Shown here one piece after another: positions 1 through 5,769 of a DNA stretch of 10,579 bases. The stretch comes from Actinomycetes bacterium (GTDB taxonomy: Bacteria > Actinomycetota > Actinomycetes > Mycobacteriales > Mycobacteriaceae): positions 1 through 10,579 of the forward strand of contig JAEZIA010000049.1 of assembly GCA_023416315.1 (NCBI GenBank). The letters run 5' to 3'. The number at the start of each line of letters is the position of its first letter. Within the stretch, counting starts at the first letter, position 1. The position numbers were made by a program, and so were the translations under genes. The notes below the pieces were generated by a model, which made no database searches, was not told the DNA's origin, and was given only the letters and a program-made list of their open reading frames with translations.

Positions 1-776
1 GCGAGCCGAATCCCGGCGTGGAGGAGTCGCGGGCGGTGAAGTGGTCGATGGTGATCGCCGAACAGGTGCGCACGCTGCTCGGAACACCCAGTGCCGACCC
101 GCCTTTGGAAGTCGACGCCAACCTGCGCCCGGAAGGGCGACAGGGCCCACTGGTGCGCACCCTGTCGTCGTATGAGGCCTACTACGCGCAGTGGGCGCAA
201 CCCTGGGAGATCCAGGCACTGTTGCGCGCGCACCCGGTGGCCGGCGATCCGGATCTCGGTCACCGCTTCCTGCTGATGGTGGACAAGACGCGCTACCCGG
301 CGGGCGGCGTATCGGCCGAGGCGGTGCAAGAGATCCGGCGGGTCAAGGCCCGCGTCGACGCCGAGCGACTGCCGCGCGGTGCCGATCCCAATACCCACAC
401 CAAACTCGGTCGCGGCGGGCTGGCCGATGTCGAGTGGACCGTGCAGCTGCTGCAGCTGCGCCACGCGCACGAGGTTCCCGCGCTGCACAACACCTCGACG
501 CTGGAGACGCTCGACGCCATCGGCGCCGCGGAACTTCTCGCCGAAGACGATGTGGACCTGCTGCGGCAGGCGTGGCTGACGGCGACCGCCGCCCGCAACG
601 CGCTGGTGTTGGTGCGCGGCAAGCCGACCGACCAGCTGCCCGGGCCGGGTCGCCAACTCAACGCTGTGGCGGAGGCGGCGGGGTGGCACAACGACGACGG
701 TGGTGAGTTCTTGGACAACTACCTGCGGGTCACCCGGCGGGCAAAAGCCGTGGTGCTCAGAGTGTTCGGAGGTTAG
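1..776 (+). CDS. glnE: Glutamine synthetase adenylyltransferase/deadenylylase, C-terminal part (5' end outside window)
   Basis: GlnE attaches AMP to, and removes it from, a tyrosine of glutamine synthetase, tuning nitrogen assimilation in the cytoplasm. Only about the last 257 codons are visible; the frame is open from base 3, and the family is usually close to 1000 residues. The visible part begins at the end of the second (adenylylating) nucleotidyltransferase domain: EVDANLRPEG (bases 108-137) carries the late metal-binding Asp at 114-116. After it comes the C-terminal helical domain with the family signature KLGRGGLADVEW (about 402-437), comparable to the RGG-x-x-D-I/V-E motif of enterobacterial GlnE. 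The stop is TAG at 774-776. Its target GlnA1 is encoded at 3649-5085 with the modified tyrosine intact. A GGAGG at 768-772, inside the last codons, serves the next gene, so co-transcription is likely. No start or promoter can be seen. Confidence 0.96.
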   Translation, partial: EPNPGVEESRAVKWSMVIAEQVRTLLGTPSADPPLEVDANLRPEGRQGPLVRTLSSYEAYYAQWAQPWEIQALLRAHPVAGDPDLGHRFLLMVDKTRYPAGGVSAEAVQEIRRVKARVDAERLPRGADPNTHTKLGRGGLADVEWTVQLLQLRHAHEVPALHNTSTLETLDAIGAAELLAEDDVDLLRQAWLTATAARNALVLVRGKPTDQLPGPGRQLNAVAEAAGWHNDDGGEFLDNYLRVTRRAKAVVLRVFGG

Positions 777-783
777 GTCGGGG

Positions 784-1410
784 ATGGATTTCGAATTTGG
801 CGTCATCAGCGCCGACGAGTACGAGCGCGTCTCGGCGCTGCACCAGCCGCTGGCGGCGGCGGTGCGCAGGCTGATCGACGCCAGCCTGCACAGCGGCGCC
901 GACGCCGAGACCATCCAGCAGGCTCAGCGGACCATCGACGAGGTCAGCTCGATCCTCGAGCGCACCCCGACCGACCGGCCGCGGACACTGTGCCACGAGG
1001 AGTCCGGTCTGCCGGTGGTGTGGCGGAATCCGGCTGTGGGCCTTCATAGTCCGCTCGCGCCGCCGATGATTACCCACCACGAAGGGGACCGGTGCTGGAC
1101 CGAGTTCAGTCTCGGGCCCATGTACGAGGGCCCACCCGGGCTGGTGCACGGCGGGATCTGCGCACTGCTGCTCGATCAGCTGCTTGGTGAGGCCGCCACC
1201 AGTCAGCTCAGCAAGCCGAAGTTCACCGGCACGATCACGCTGAAGTATCTGCGCGGCACGCCGCTGGGGGCGTTGCGGGGCGAGGCGTGGGTCGAGCGGA
1301 CCGAGGGCTACAAGACCTACGCGCGGGGGTTCCTCGCCGACGCAGAGGGACCGACCGTGGAAGCAGAAGGGGTTTTCATCATGCCGGCATGGGCCAGGGA
1401 TGCGGGATGA
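784..1410 (+). CDS. PaaI-family hotdog-fold thioesterase
   Basis: A 208-residue protein of the PaaI/YbgC-like hotdog group, expected to hydrolyse an acyl-CoA or similar thioester in the cytoplasm; the substrate cannot be read from sequence. The signature is at residues 115-131: GPPGLVHGG followed by the helix ending in Asp131, giving the H-G-G...D arrangement (His122, Asp131) of the PaaI active site. A strand pattern typical of the fold follows (GTITLKYLRGTP, LRGEAWVERTEGYKTYARG). The first ~70 residues form a mostly helical extension (LAAAVRRLIDASLHSG..AETIQQAQRTIDEVSSIL) that many small hotdog proteins lack. ATG 784 was chosen because GGAGG at 768-772 lies 11 nt before it and only 7 nt separate it from the glnE stop. 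Its stop overlaps the next start (ATGA). Family assignment is firm, biological role unknown. Confidence 0.88.
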   Translation: MDFEFGVISADEYERVSALHQPLAAAVRRLIDASLHSGADAETIQQAQRTIDEVSSILERTPTDRPRTLCHEESGLPVVWRNPAVGLHSPLAPPMITHHEGDRCWTEFSLGPMYEGPPGLVHGGICALLLDQLLGEAATSQLSKPKFTGTITLKYLRGTPLGALRGEAWVERTEGYKTYARGFLADAEGPTVEAEGVFIMPAWARDAG

Positions 1411-2273
1411 CGTTGAGGTTCTATGTCAGCGTCGCCTTTCTCGAGACCAAAGAGGTCGTCGAGATCGCCAAGGCGGCCGACGATCTGGGTTATGAAGGCC
1501 TCGGGATTCCCGACCACGTGGTGAACCTGGAGACGCTGGCCACCCCGTATCCGTACACCAAGAACGGTGAGCGGCGCTGGCAGCCCTTCACCGACTGGCC
1601 CGACCCGTGGGTCCTGGTCGGGGCGCTGGCGCAGGCCACCAGCCAGATCAAGTTCGTCACCACCGTGTACATCCCGGGTATGCGCGATCCGTACTCGGCG
1701 GCCAAATCCATTGGCACCGCGGCTTATCTGGCCGATGGTCGGGTGGAACTCGGCATCGGCGTCGGCTGGTGTGAAGAAGAGTTCACTCTGATGGGACAGC
1801 AGTTCGCCAAGCGTGGCAAGCGCACCGACGAGATGATCGAGCTGATGCGGGCGCTGTGGCAGCCCGGCTGGACGGAGTTCAACGGCGAGTTCTACCAGAC
1901 CCCGCGGCTGGAGATGGAGCCGACGCCGCCACACATTCCGATCTACAGCGGGGGACTGTCCGACATCGCGCTGCGGCGGGCCGCTCGCCTGGACGGCTGG
2001 ATCGGAGACCTGATCAGTCTGGACCAGGCGATCCTACGGGTCGACAAGTTGCGTGAGCTACGCGCCGAAAACGGTTTGACGATGGACGGTTACCAGATCC
2101 TCACGCCGCTGACCGATGCGTTCACGATCCCGCACTACGAGCGTGCCGCGGCGGCGGGTATCACCGGCATCGTGACGATGCCGTGGATGTTCTACTCCGG
2201 ACCCGATGCGTCGCTGTCCGACAAGATCGACGGGATGCGGCGCTTCCGTAAAGATTTGGCGCTCGACGCCTAG
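1407..2273 (+). CDS. LLM-class (luciferase-like) flavin oxidoreductase, probably F420-dependent
   Basis: A 288-residue TIM-barrel protein of the bacterial luciferase superfamily. It resembles the Rv2161c-like F420-dependent group (TIGR03619 type), which uses reduced F420 to reduce or oxidise small organic substrates; the substrate here is unknown. Visible family features are the first strand and helix (TLRFYVSVAFLETKEVVEIAKAA broken by DDLGYEGLGIPDHVV, residues ~20-39), the conserved ADGRVELGIGVGWCEEEF (109-126) that lines the cofactor site, GKRTDEMIELMRALW (137-151), and IPIYSGG at 177-183. ATG 1407 overlaps the thioesterase stop in an ATGA, indicating translational coupling, and makes the protein start right at the first barrel strand. 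Longer in-frame starts (for example 1287) would run through the thioesterase gene. The stop TAG overlaps the stop of the convergent doxX gene. Superfamily is sure; F420 rather than FMN use is inferred from the host. Confidence 0.9.
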   Translation: MTLRFYVSVAFLETKEVVEIAKAADDLGYEGLGIPDHVVNLETLATPYPYTKNGERRWQPFTDWPDPWVLVGALAQATSQIKFVTTVYIPGMRDPYSAAKSIGTAAYLADGRVELGIGVGWCEEEFTLMGQQFAKRGKRTDEMIELMRALWQPGWTEFNGEFYQTPRLEMEPTPPHIPIYSGGLSDIALRRAARLDGWIGDLISLDQAILRVDKLRELRAENGLTMDGYQILTPLTDAFTIPHYERAAAAGITGIVTMPWMFYSGPDASLSDKIDGMRRFRKDLALDA

Positions 2274-2279
2274 CGTCGA
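2263..2279. terminator. Small hairpin over the two convergent stop codons
   Basis: TCGACG (2263-2268) and CGTCGA (2274-2279) form a perfect 6-bp stem around the loop CCTAG. The loop contains both stop codons: TAG on the plus strand at 2271-2273 and, through the palindrome CTAG, TAG of doxX on the minus strand at 2270-2272. There is no U-run on either side, so if this acts as a terminator it is weak or Rho-aided. It may be chance in GC-rich DNA. Confidence 0.25.
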
Positions 2280-2683
2280 CCGCGGGCCGCATCCAGCGCA
2301 TAGGCACCGCCGCCGGTGAACACCAGCAGCAGGAAGCCGAAGCACAGGGCGACGGCTAGTTCGCCGCCGTTGACGACGGGCCAGAAGCTCTTCTCGATGT
2401 GCTGGGTGAAGTAGGCGACCGCCATCTGCCCGCAGGCGATGAACGCGGCGATCCGGGTGAACAACCCGACCGTGATCAGTGCGCCCAGAATCACTTCCAG
2501 GACACCGGCGTACCAGAGCGGCCAGGCGCCGGTGGTGATCCCCGCCATGTCGCGGATGGGCGCGGGCCAGTTGAACACCTTCGACAGGCCTTCGAAGAGA
2601 AAGAGGAGTCCGAAGAAGATCCGGAACACGCTGAGGACGGCGGGCTGATACCGGTCGATGCGAGCGTCGAGTCTCTGCGTCAT
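2270..2683 (-). CDS. DoxX-family integral membrane protein
   Basis: A 137-residue polytopic membrane protein of the DoxX/SURF4-like superfamily. Four hydrophobic segments are visible at about residues 15-35, 55-75, 76-93 and 107-127. Typical DoxX features are the first helix with R-x-x-x-G-x-x-F (FRIFFGLLFLFEGLSKVFNW, 20-39), the second with G-x-x-E-x-x-x-G (AGVLEVILGALITVGLFTR, 59-77), and the third beginning AAFIACGQMAVAYF. Roles described for the family range from a partner of thiosulfate:quinone oxidoreductase to redox or thiol homeostasis in M. tuberculosis; none can be assigned here. It is divergent from an arsR-SRPBCC pair and shares their regulatory spacer, so control by the ArsR protein is plausible. 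The ATG (complement of 2681-2683) has no Shine-Dalgarno sequence but a -10 hexamer exactly 6 nt upstream, suggesting a leaderless mRNA. The gene end overlaps the LLM oxidoreductase stop by 4 nt. Confidence 0.9.
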   Translation of the reverse strand: MTQRLDARIDRYQPAVLSVFRIFFGLLFLFEGLSKVFNWPAPIRDMAGITTGAWPLWYAGVLEVILGALITVGLFTRIAAFIACGQMAVAYFTQHIEKSFWPVVNGGELAVALCFGFLLLVFTGGGAYALDAARGRR

Positions 2684-2689
2684 GCGGCA

Positions 2690-2695
2690 ACCATA
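2690..2695 (-). promoter_or_regulatory. Candidate -10 element of leaderless doxX promoter
   Basis: Read on the minus strand this is TATGGT (TANNNT). It is followed by exactly 6 nt (TGCCGC) and then the doxX ATG, so transcription would begin at the A of the start codon. No Shine-Dalgarno sequence is present. This is the standard geometry of leaderless mycobacterial genes. No clear -35 is visible. Confidence 0.5.
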
Positions 2696-2735
2696 CTGTT
2701 CCGGCTACGGCACTGGCGCGACTACGTTCTACGCG

Positions 2736-2777
2736 CTATATTCAACCAATAGGTATAGAACTATATGGTTGAATTAG
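2736..2777. promoter_or_regulatory. Pair of inverted 17-bp sites, probable ArsR-type operators
   Basis: Site A (2736-2752, plus strand) reads CTATATTCAACCAATAG. Site B (2761-2777), read on the minus strand, is CTAATTCAACCATATAG. They share the 9-mer ATTCAACCA in opposite orientations (2740-2748 and the complement of 2766-2774), each framed by CTA and TAG. Site B overlaps an imperfect dyad AACTATATGGTT (2759-2770, 5 of 6 pairs), a form common for ArsR/SdpR-like operators. Site A covers the candidate arsR -10 element, and site B lies just before the arsR ribosome-binding site, so binding would repress arsR-SRPBCC and could also affect divergent doxX. Confidence 0.65.
2737..2742 (+). promoter_or_regulatory. 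Candidate -10 element for arsR-SRPBCC
   Basis: TATATT matches the TANNNT -10 consensus and lies within operator site A. It would place the transcript start near 2749, giving a 5' leader of about 37 nt that includes the AGGGGGG ribosome-binding site at 2776-2782. An alternative, TATAGA at 2754-2759, would give a leaderless start at the ATG at 2765. No convincing -35 is seen. Confidence 0.45.
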
Positions 2778-2785
2778 GGGGGTCG

Positions 2786-3157
2786 ATGGCTACAGATCAA
2801 CTGAGCCGCACCTTCGCGGCGTTAGCCGACCCGACGCGGCGCACCATGCTCGAGATGATGGCCGACCGGGAACGAACGGTGGGTGAGTTGGTCGAGCCGT
2901 TCGAGATGTCCTTCGCAGCGGTGTCGAAACACCTGCGGGTGTTGGAGGCCGCTGGTCTGGTCCGGCGAAGTCGCACCGCGCAGTACCGGCCGGCCTGCCT
3001 GGATGCGGAACCCCTTGCGGAAGCCTCCGCCTGGATCGCGAAGTACGAGAAATTCTGGAGCCAGAACCTGGACTCGATGGGCGACTTGCTGGCCCGGTTG
3101 CAATCCGACGATCACGGCACATCCAACAAACCCAGGAAAGGGGAGTCGCATGACTGA
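2786..3157 (+). CDS. ArsR-family winged-helix transcriptional regulator (non-metal, SdpR-like type)
   Basis: A 123-residue DNA-binding repressor. The family core is clear: ALADPTRRTMLEMMADRERTV broken by GELVEPF (12-38), then the recognition helix region MSFAAVSKHLRVLEAAGLVRR (41-61) and a short wing (SRTAQYRPACLD, 62-73). The ELCVCDL-type cysteine pair of metal-sensing ArsR/SmtB proteins is absent, so it probably does not sense metals through that site. ATG 2786 is preferred because AGGGGGG (2776-2782) sits just before it. An in-frame ATG at 2765 would add seven residues but lies inside operator site B; it would be used only by a leaderless transcript. The gene overlaps the downstream SRPBCC gene by the 8 bases ATGACTGA, a tight coupling typical of ArsR-SRPBCC pairs. 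Autoregulation is likely given the inverted sites in its promoter. The ligand or signal is unknown. Confidence 0.93.
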   Translation: MATDQLSRTFAALADPTRRTMLEMMADRERTVGELVEPFEMSFAAVSKHLRVLEAAGLVRRSRTAQYRPACLDAEPLAEASAWIAKYEKFWSQNLDSMGDLLARLQSDDHGTSNKPRKGESHD

Positions 3158-3593
3158 TTCAGTGACGGTGATCCGCATTTTCGACGCACCGCAAGAGTTG
3201 GTGTACTCGATGTTCGTGACACCCGAGTACTTCGCGACGTGGTTCGGCACCGACCAGGTCGACGTGCCGCTGGACACGTTCGAGATGGATGCGCGTGTAG
3301 GCGGTGAATGGCGCGCCGTGATGCACTTGCCGGACGGCACGCTCAAGAGGTGGGTGGGCAGCTTCCGAGAACTCGATCCGCCGAATCGCCTGGTGTTCGA
3401 TTTGACCGACGAGCCCGACAACCCGGCGCGGTTACCGGTGACGGTAAACCTGCGGCCGGTAGCCGAGGGGACCGAATTGACCCTGGTTCAGGAGACGCCG
3501 GGCTGGCCCGATGCCGGCCGCGCCGCGCTCGAGCACGGCTACAACGCGTTCCTGGACTCCATGGGTGCGCTGTTGCAGCGAATCGCCGGCTGA
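3150..3593 (+). CDS. SRPBCC (AHSA1/START-like) domain protein
   Basis: A 147-residue cytoplasmic protein with the SRPBCC ligand-binding fold, AHSA1 subgroup. Visible features are the N-terminal strand VTVIRIFDAPQELVYSMFVTPE (residues 5-26, family pattern of D-A-P-x-E-x-V-W/Y-x-x-x-T-x-P-E), WFGTDQVDVPLDTFEMDARVGG (31-52), EWRAVMHLPDG (53-63), GSFRELDPPNRLVFDL (70-85) and the C-terminal helix ending SMGALLQRIAG. The group binds hydrophobic ligands or assists Hsp90; actinobacteria carry many such genes beside arsR, mostly of unknown role. ATG 3150 is supported by AAAGGGGAG at 3137-3145. Its start lies inside the end of arsR, so the two are one transcriptional and translational unit. The stop TGA merges into the A-tract of a strong terminator. 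Fold assignment is confident, ligand unknown. Confidence 0.92.
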   Translation: MTDSVTVIRIFDAPQELVYSMFVTPEYFATWFGTDQVDVPLDTFEMDARVGGEWRAVMHLPDGTLKRWVGSFRELDPPNRLVFDLTDEPDNPARLPVTVNLRPVAEGTELTLVQETPGWPDAGRAALEHGYNAFLDSMGALLQRIAG

Positions 3594-3637
3594 AAAGCAC
3601 TGTGCCGAACGGTAATCCGTTCGGCACAGTGGCTTTT
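3593..3637. terminator. Bidirectional intrinsic-type terminator between SRPBCC gene and glnA1
   Basis: A perfect 15-bp stem, CACTGTGCCGAACGG (3598-3612) with CCGTTCGGCACAGTG (3617-3631), closes on the tetraloop TAAT. It is flanked by AAAAG (3593-3597) and GCTTTT (3632-3637), so either strand yields a hairpin followed by a short U-tract; the flanks can extend the stem past one bulged G. It ends the plus-strand SRPBCC transcript and the minus-strand glnA1 transcript, whose stop codon is 12 nt away. Confidence 0.9.
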
Positions 3638-3648
3638 GAGCGTTCGCC

Positions 3649-5085
3649 TTACACGTCGTAGTACAGCGCGAACTCGTACGGGTGCGGCCGGATCTGCACG
3701 GGCATGATCTCGTTCTCACGCTTGTAGGAGATCCACGTCTCGATCAGGTCCGGCGTGAAAACGCCACCCTCGGTGAGGTATTCGTGATCCTCTTCGAGGC
3801 GGTCGATCACTGCGGACAGCGAGGTCGGTGCCTGCGGGATGTTGGCGGCTTCCTCCGGCGGCAGCTCGTAGAGGTCCTTGTCGACCGGCGTCTGCGGCTC
3901 GATCTTCTTCTTGATGCCGTCGATACCGGCCATCATCATCGCCGCGAACGCCAGATACGGGTTGCCCGAGCTGTCCGGCGCGCGGAACTCGAGGCGCTTG
4001 GCCTTCGGGTTGTTGCCGGTGATCGGGATACGCACGGCGGCCGACCGGTTGCGCTGGCTGTAGACCAGGTTGATCGGGGCCTCGTAGCCGGGCACCAGAC
4101 GCTTGTAGGAGTTCACCGTCGGGTTGGTGAACGCCAGCAGCGACGGCGCGTGGTGCAGGATGCCGCCGATGTAGTGCCGCGCGATGTCGGACAGGCCCGC
4201 ATAGCCCGCCTCGTCGTGGAACAGCGGCTTGCCGTCCTTCCACAGCGACTGGTGCACGTGCATGCCCGAGCCGTTGTCGCCGAACAGCGGCTTCGGCATG
4301 AAGGTGACGGTCTTGCCCGCCGCCCACGCGGTGTTCTTGACGATGTACTTGAACAGCAGCACATCGTCGGCCGCGTGCAGCAGCGTATTGAACTTGTAGT
4401 TGATCTCGGCCTGGCCGGCGGTGCCCACCTCGTGGTGGCCGCGCTCGATCGTGAAGCCGGCGTTCTGCAGGTTGGTGGTGATGTCGTCACGCAGGTCGAC
4501 GTAGTGGTCGTACGGGGCGACGGGGAAGTAACCACCCTTGGGGCGGACCTTGTAGCCGCGGTTGGCCGAGCCGTCGGCCTCGAACGGCTCACCGGTGTTC
4601 CACCAGCCCGACTCGGAGTCGATCTCGTAGAAGGTGCCGTTGATCTTCGAGTCGAAGGTCACCGAGTCGAAGATGTAGAACTCGGCCTCGGCACCGAAGT
4701 AGGCGGTGTCGGCGATGCCGGTGCTGATCAGGTAGTTCTCCGCCTTGCGGGCCACGTTGCGCGGGTCACGCGAGTAGGCCTCGCGGGTGAACGGGTCGTG
4801 CACGAAGAAGTTCAGGTTCAGCGTCTTGGCGGCGCGGAACGGGTCGATGCGCGCGGTGGCGGGGTCCGGCAGCAGCAACATGTCGGACTCGTGGATCGAC
4901 TGGAAGCCGCGCACCGACGAACCGTCGAACGCCAGGCCATCTTCGAAAACGCTCTCGTCGAACGCGGAGGCGGGGATGGAGAAGTGCTGGACCACACCGG
5001 GCAGATCGCAGAACCGGATGTCGACGTACTCGACGTTCTCGTCCTTGATCAGCTTGAACAGGTCGTCAGCGTTCGTTTCTGCCAC
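3649..5085 (-). CDS. glnA: Type I glutamine synthetase (GSI-beta, adenylylated form)
   Basis: GlnA1 makes glutamine from glutamate, ammonia and ATP and is the main ammonia-assimilating enzyme, a cytoplasmic dodecamer. The 478 residues equal the length of M. tuberculosis GlnA1. Landmarks are the subunit latch loop LAFDGSSVRGF (51-61), metal ligands GAEAEF (131-136) and HHEVG (217-221), the glutamate/ammonia loop NGSGMHVHQS (271-280), the ATP and substrate region NRSAAVRIPITG (346-357), LEFRAPDSSGNPYLA (365-379), and the adenylylation site VDKDLYELPPEE with Tyr406 (codon on the complement of 3868-3870). The modified tyrosine marks it as a GlnE target; the 3' part of glnE is at the left edge. 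The start is GTG (complement of 5083-5085) with AAGGAG (complement of 5092-5097) 6 nt upstream. A GlnR-like box lies upstream at 5169-5206, and a terminator follows at 3593-3637, so the gene is probably transcribed alone. Confidence 0.98.
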   Translation of the reverse strand: MAETNADDLFKLIKDENVEYVDIRFCDLPGVVQHFSIPASAFDESVFEDGLAFDGSSVRGFQSIHESDMLLLPDPATARIDPFRAAKTLNLNFFVHDPFTREAYSRDPRNVARKAENYLISTGIADTAYFGAEAEFYIFDSVTFDSKINGTFYEIDSESGWWNTGEPFEADGSANRGYKVRPKGGYFPVAPYDHYVDLRDDITTNLQNAGFTIERGHHEVGTAGQAEINYKFNTLLHAADDVLLFKYIVKNTAWAAGKTVTFMPKPLFGDNGSGMHVHQSLWKDGKPLFHDEAGYAGLSDIARHYIGGILHHAPSLLAFTNPTVNSYKRLVPGYEAPINLVYSQRNRSAAVRIPITGNNPKAKRLEFRAPDSSGNPYLAFAAMMMAGIDGIKKKIEPQTPVDKDLYELPPEEAANIPQAPTSLSAVIDRLEEDHEYLTEGGVFTPDLIETWISYKRENEIMPVQIRPHPYEFALYYDV

Positions 5086-5091
5086 TTACTA

Positions 5092-5097
5092 CTCCTT
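5092..5097 (-). promoter_or_regulatory. Ribosome-binding site of glnA1
   Basis: On the minus strand this reads AAGGAG, 6 nt before the GTG start. It fixes GTG 5085 as the start although the codon is not ATG. Confidence 0.85.
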
Positions 5098-5152
5098 CGG
5101 TGCGGCCGCTCTGGCGCATGTCTCGGCACGGAGGTTTGTTAACCCGCGGCTG

Positions 5153-5158
5153 ACGGTA
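5153..5158 (-). promoter_or_regulatory. Candidate glnA1 -10 element
   Basis: TACCGT on the minus strand is the only TANNNT hexamer I find between the GlnR-like box and the glnA1 start. It would start the transcript near 5146 and give a leader of about 60 nt. TTGACG (complement of 5179-5184), inside the box, could be a -35, but its 20-nt spacing is long; the promoter may therefore depend on an activator. Confidence 0.35.
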
Positions 5159-5168
5159 TGGATCTGAT

Positions 5169-5206
5169 GTTGCCTGATCGTCAAGCGTATGTTGCGCCGA
5201 CGTTAC
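5169..5206 (-). promoter_or_regulatory. Candidate four-half-site GlnR binding box upstream of glnA1
   Basis: On the minus strand, four pentamers are separated by exactly 6 nt each: GTAAC (complement of 5202-5206), GCAAC (5191-5195), TTGAC (5180-5184) and GCAAC (5169-5173). This fits the actinobacterial GlnR consensus gTnAC-n6-GaAAC repeated twice, and the AC-n9-AC rule reported for M. smegmatis GlnR, here satisfied three times in a row. GlnR is the OmpR-type nitrogen regulator that controls glnA in mycobacteria and streptomycetes. The box lies between two divergent genes and could act on both glnA1 and the RDD gene. Confidence 0.7.
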
Positions 5207-5250
5207 GCATAGCGACCTTTGGTGCTGCGCCGGGGTTGCCAGGGCCCGCA

Positions 5251-5256
5251 TATCCT
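5251..5256 (+). promoter_or_regulatory. Candidate -10 element of leaderless RDD-gene promoter
   Basis: TATCCT (TANNNT) is followed by exactly 6 nt (GTGGGC) and then the ATG at 5263, the geometry of a leaderless start. There is no Shine-Dalgarno sequence. The GlnR-like box would lie at about -57 to -94 relative to this start. Confidence 0.55.
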
Positions 5257-5262
5257 GTGGGC

Positions 5263-5745
5263 ATGGCGCGTGAGATCGGATCCTGGCTGTCCGGACCGGA
5301 ACCGGTGAAGCCCGATGGCGACGCCGAGTGGCCGGGGCAGGCGCTGGGATTGCCGGAGTCGGGACCGCGTTCGCTGGCGCGCATGGGCCGTCGCTTCCTG
5401 GCGCTGCTGATCGACTGGTTGATCGCTGAGGGCTTGGCATATTTGGCGGTTGCGTTCGGTTTGATGACGCTCGATACGCTGCGCTACTCATGGGTGGGGC
5501 CGGTTGTGGTGCTGGCTATCTGGTTCGCGCTGGGCGTGCTGTCGGTGCGACTGTTCGGGTTCACGCCGGGCCAGTACGCGCTCGGGTTGATGGTGATTCC
5601 GGTGGACAACCGCCAGCACGTCGGCAGTGGGCGGGCGCTCGCCCGTGGCCTGCTGCTGTCCCTGGTGATTCCGGGGCTGTTCACCGATGCCGACGGGCGC
5701 GGCTTCCAGGACCGACTGACGGCAACGGCGGTCGTGCGCCGCTGA
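5263..5745 (+). CDS. RDD-family membrane protein
   Basis: A 160-residue membrane protein whose position next to glnA1 matches the RDD gene (Rv2219A) of M. tuberculosis. The N-terminal ~38 residues are hydrophilic (MAREIGSWLSGPEP, then Pro/Gly/Asp rich). The RDD core starts with ARMGRRFLALLIDWLIAEGL (39-58), which supplies the conserved Arg and the Asp in the first membrane helix; further hydrophobic segments lie at about 77-97 and 127-141. The closing motif GRGFQDRLTATAVV (145-158) holds the conserved C-terminal Asp of the family. Function is unknown; some RDD proteins have been linked to ion transport. ATG 5263 is preferred over in-frame starts further upstream (for example 5158) because the RDD architecture begins here, the upstream codons run through the GlnR-like box, and a -10 hexamer sits 6 nt before it. 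Confidence 0.87.
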   Translation: MAREIGSWLSGPEPVKPDGDAEWPGQALGLPESGPRSLARMGRRFLALLIDWLIAEGLAYLAVAFGLMTLDTLRYSWVGPVVVLAIWFALGVLSVRLFGFTPGQYALGLMVIPVDNRQHVGSGRALARGLLLSLVIPGLFTDADGRGFQDRLTATAVVRR

Positions 5746-5763
5746 TGTGTCGGTAGGCGTCTC

Positions 5764-5769
5764 TACTAT
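5764..5769 (+). promoter_or_regulatory. Candidate -10 element of the HNH gene
   Basis: TACTAT (TANNNT) lies 7 nt before the ATG at 5777, with no Shine-Dalgarno sequence, so the mRNA is probably leaderless. Its last base is the first base of the SOS box, so LexA binding would cover the promoter. Confidence 0.5.

Noticed and set aside
700..783. Longer N-terminus for the thioesterase, starting inside glnE
   Set aside because: The extra residues derive from another frame of glnE; ATG 784 has a ribosome-binding site and normal spacing.
1287..1406. Longer N-terminus for the LLM oxidoreductase
   Set aside because: It would overlap the end of the thioesterase by over 100 bases with non-conserved sequence; ATG 1407 gives an ATGA coupling and begins at the first barrel strand.
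2765..2785. Upstream ATG of arsR adding MVELGGS
   Set aside because: It lies within the operator and has no ribosome-binding site; ATG 2786 follows AGGGGGG. It remains possible only for a leaderless transcript from TATAGA 2754-2759.
3682..5142. A 486-codon open frame on the plus strand opposite glnA1
   Set aside because: It mirrors glnA1 almost end to end; its low-complexity Arg/Val/Gly/Leu composition matches a codon-bias shadow, and the other strand encodes an unmistakable GlnA1.
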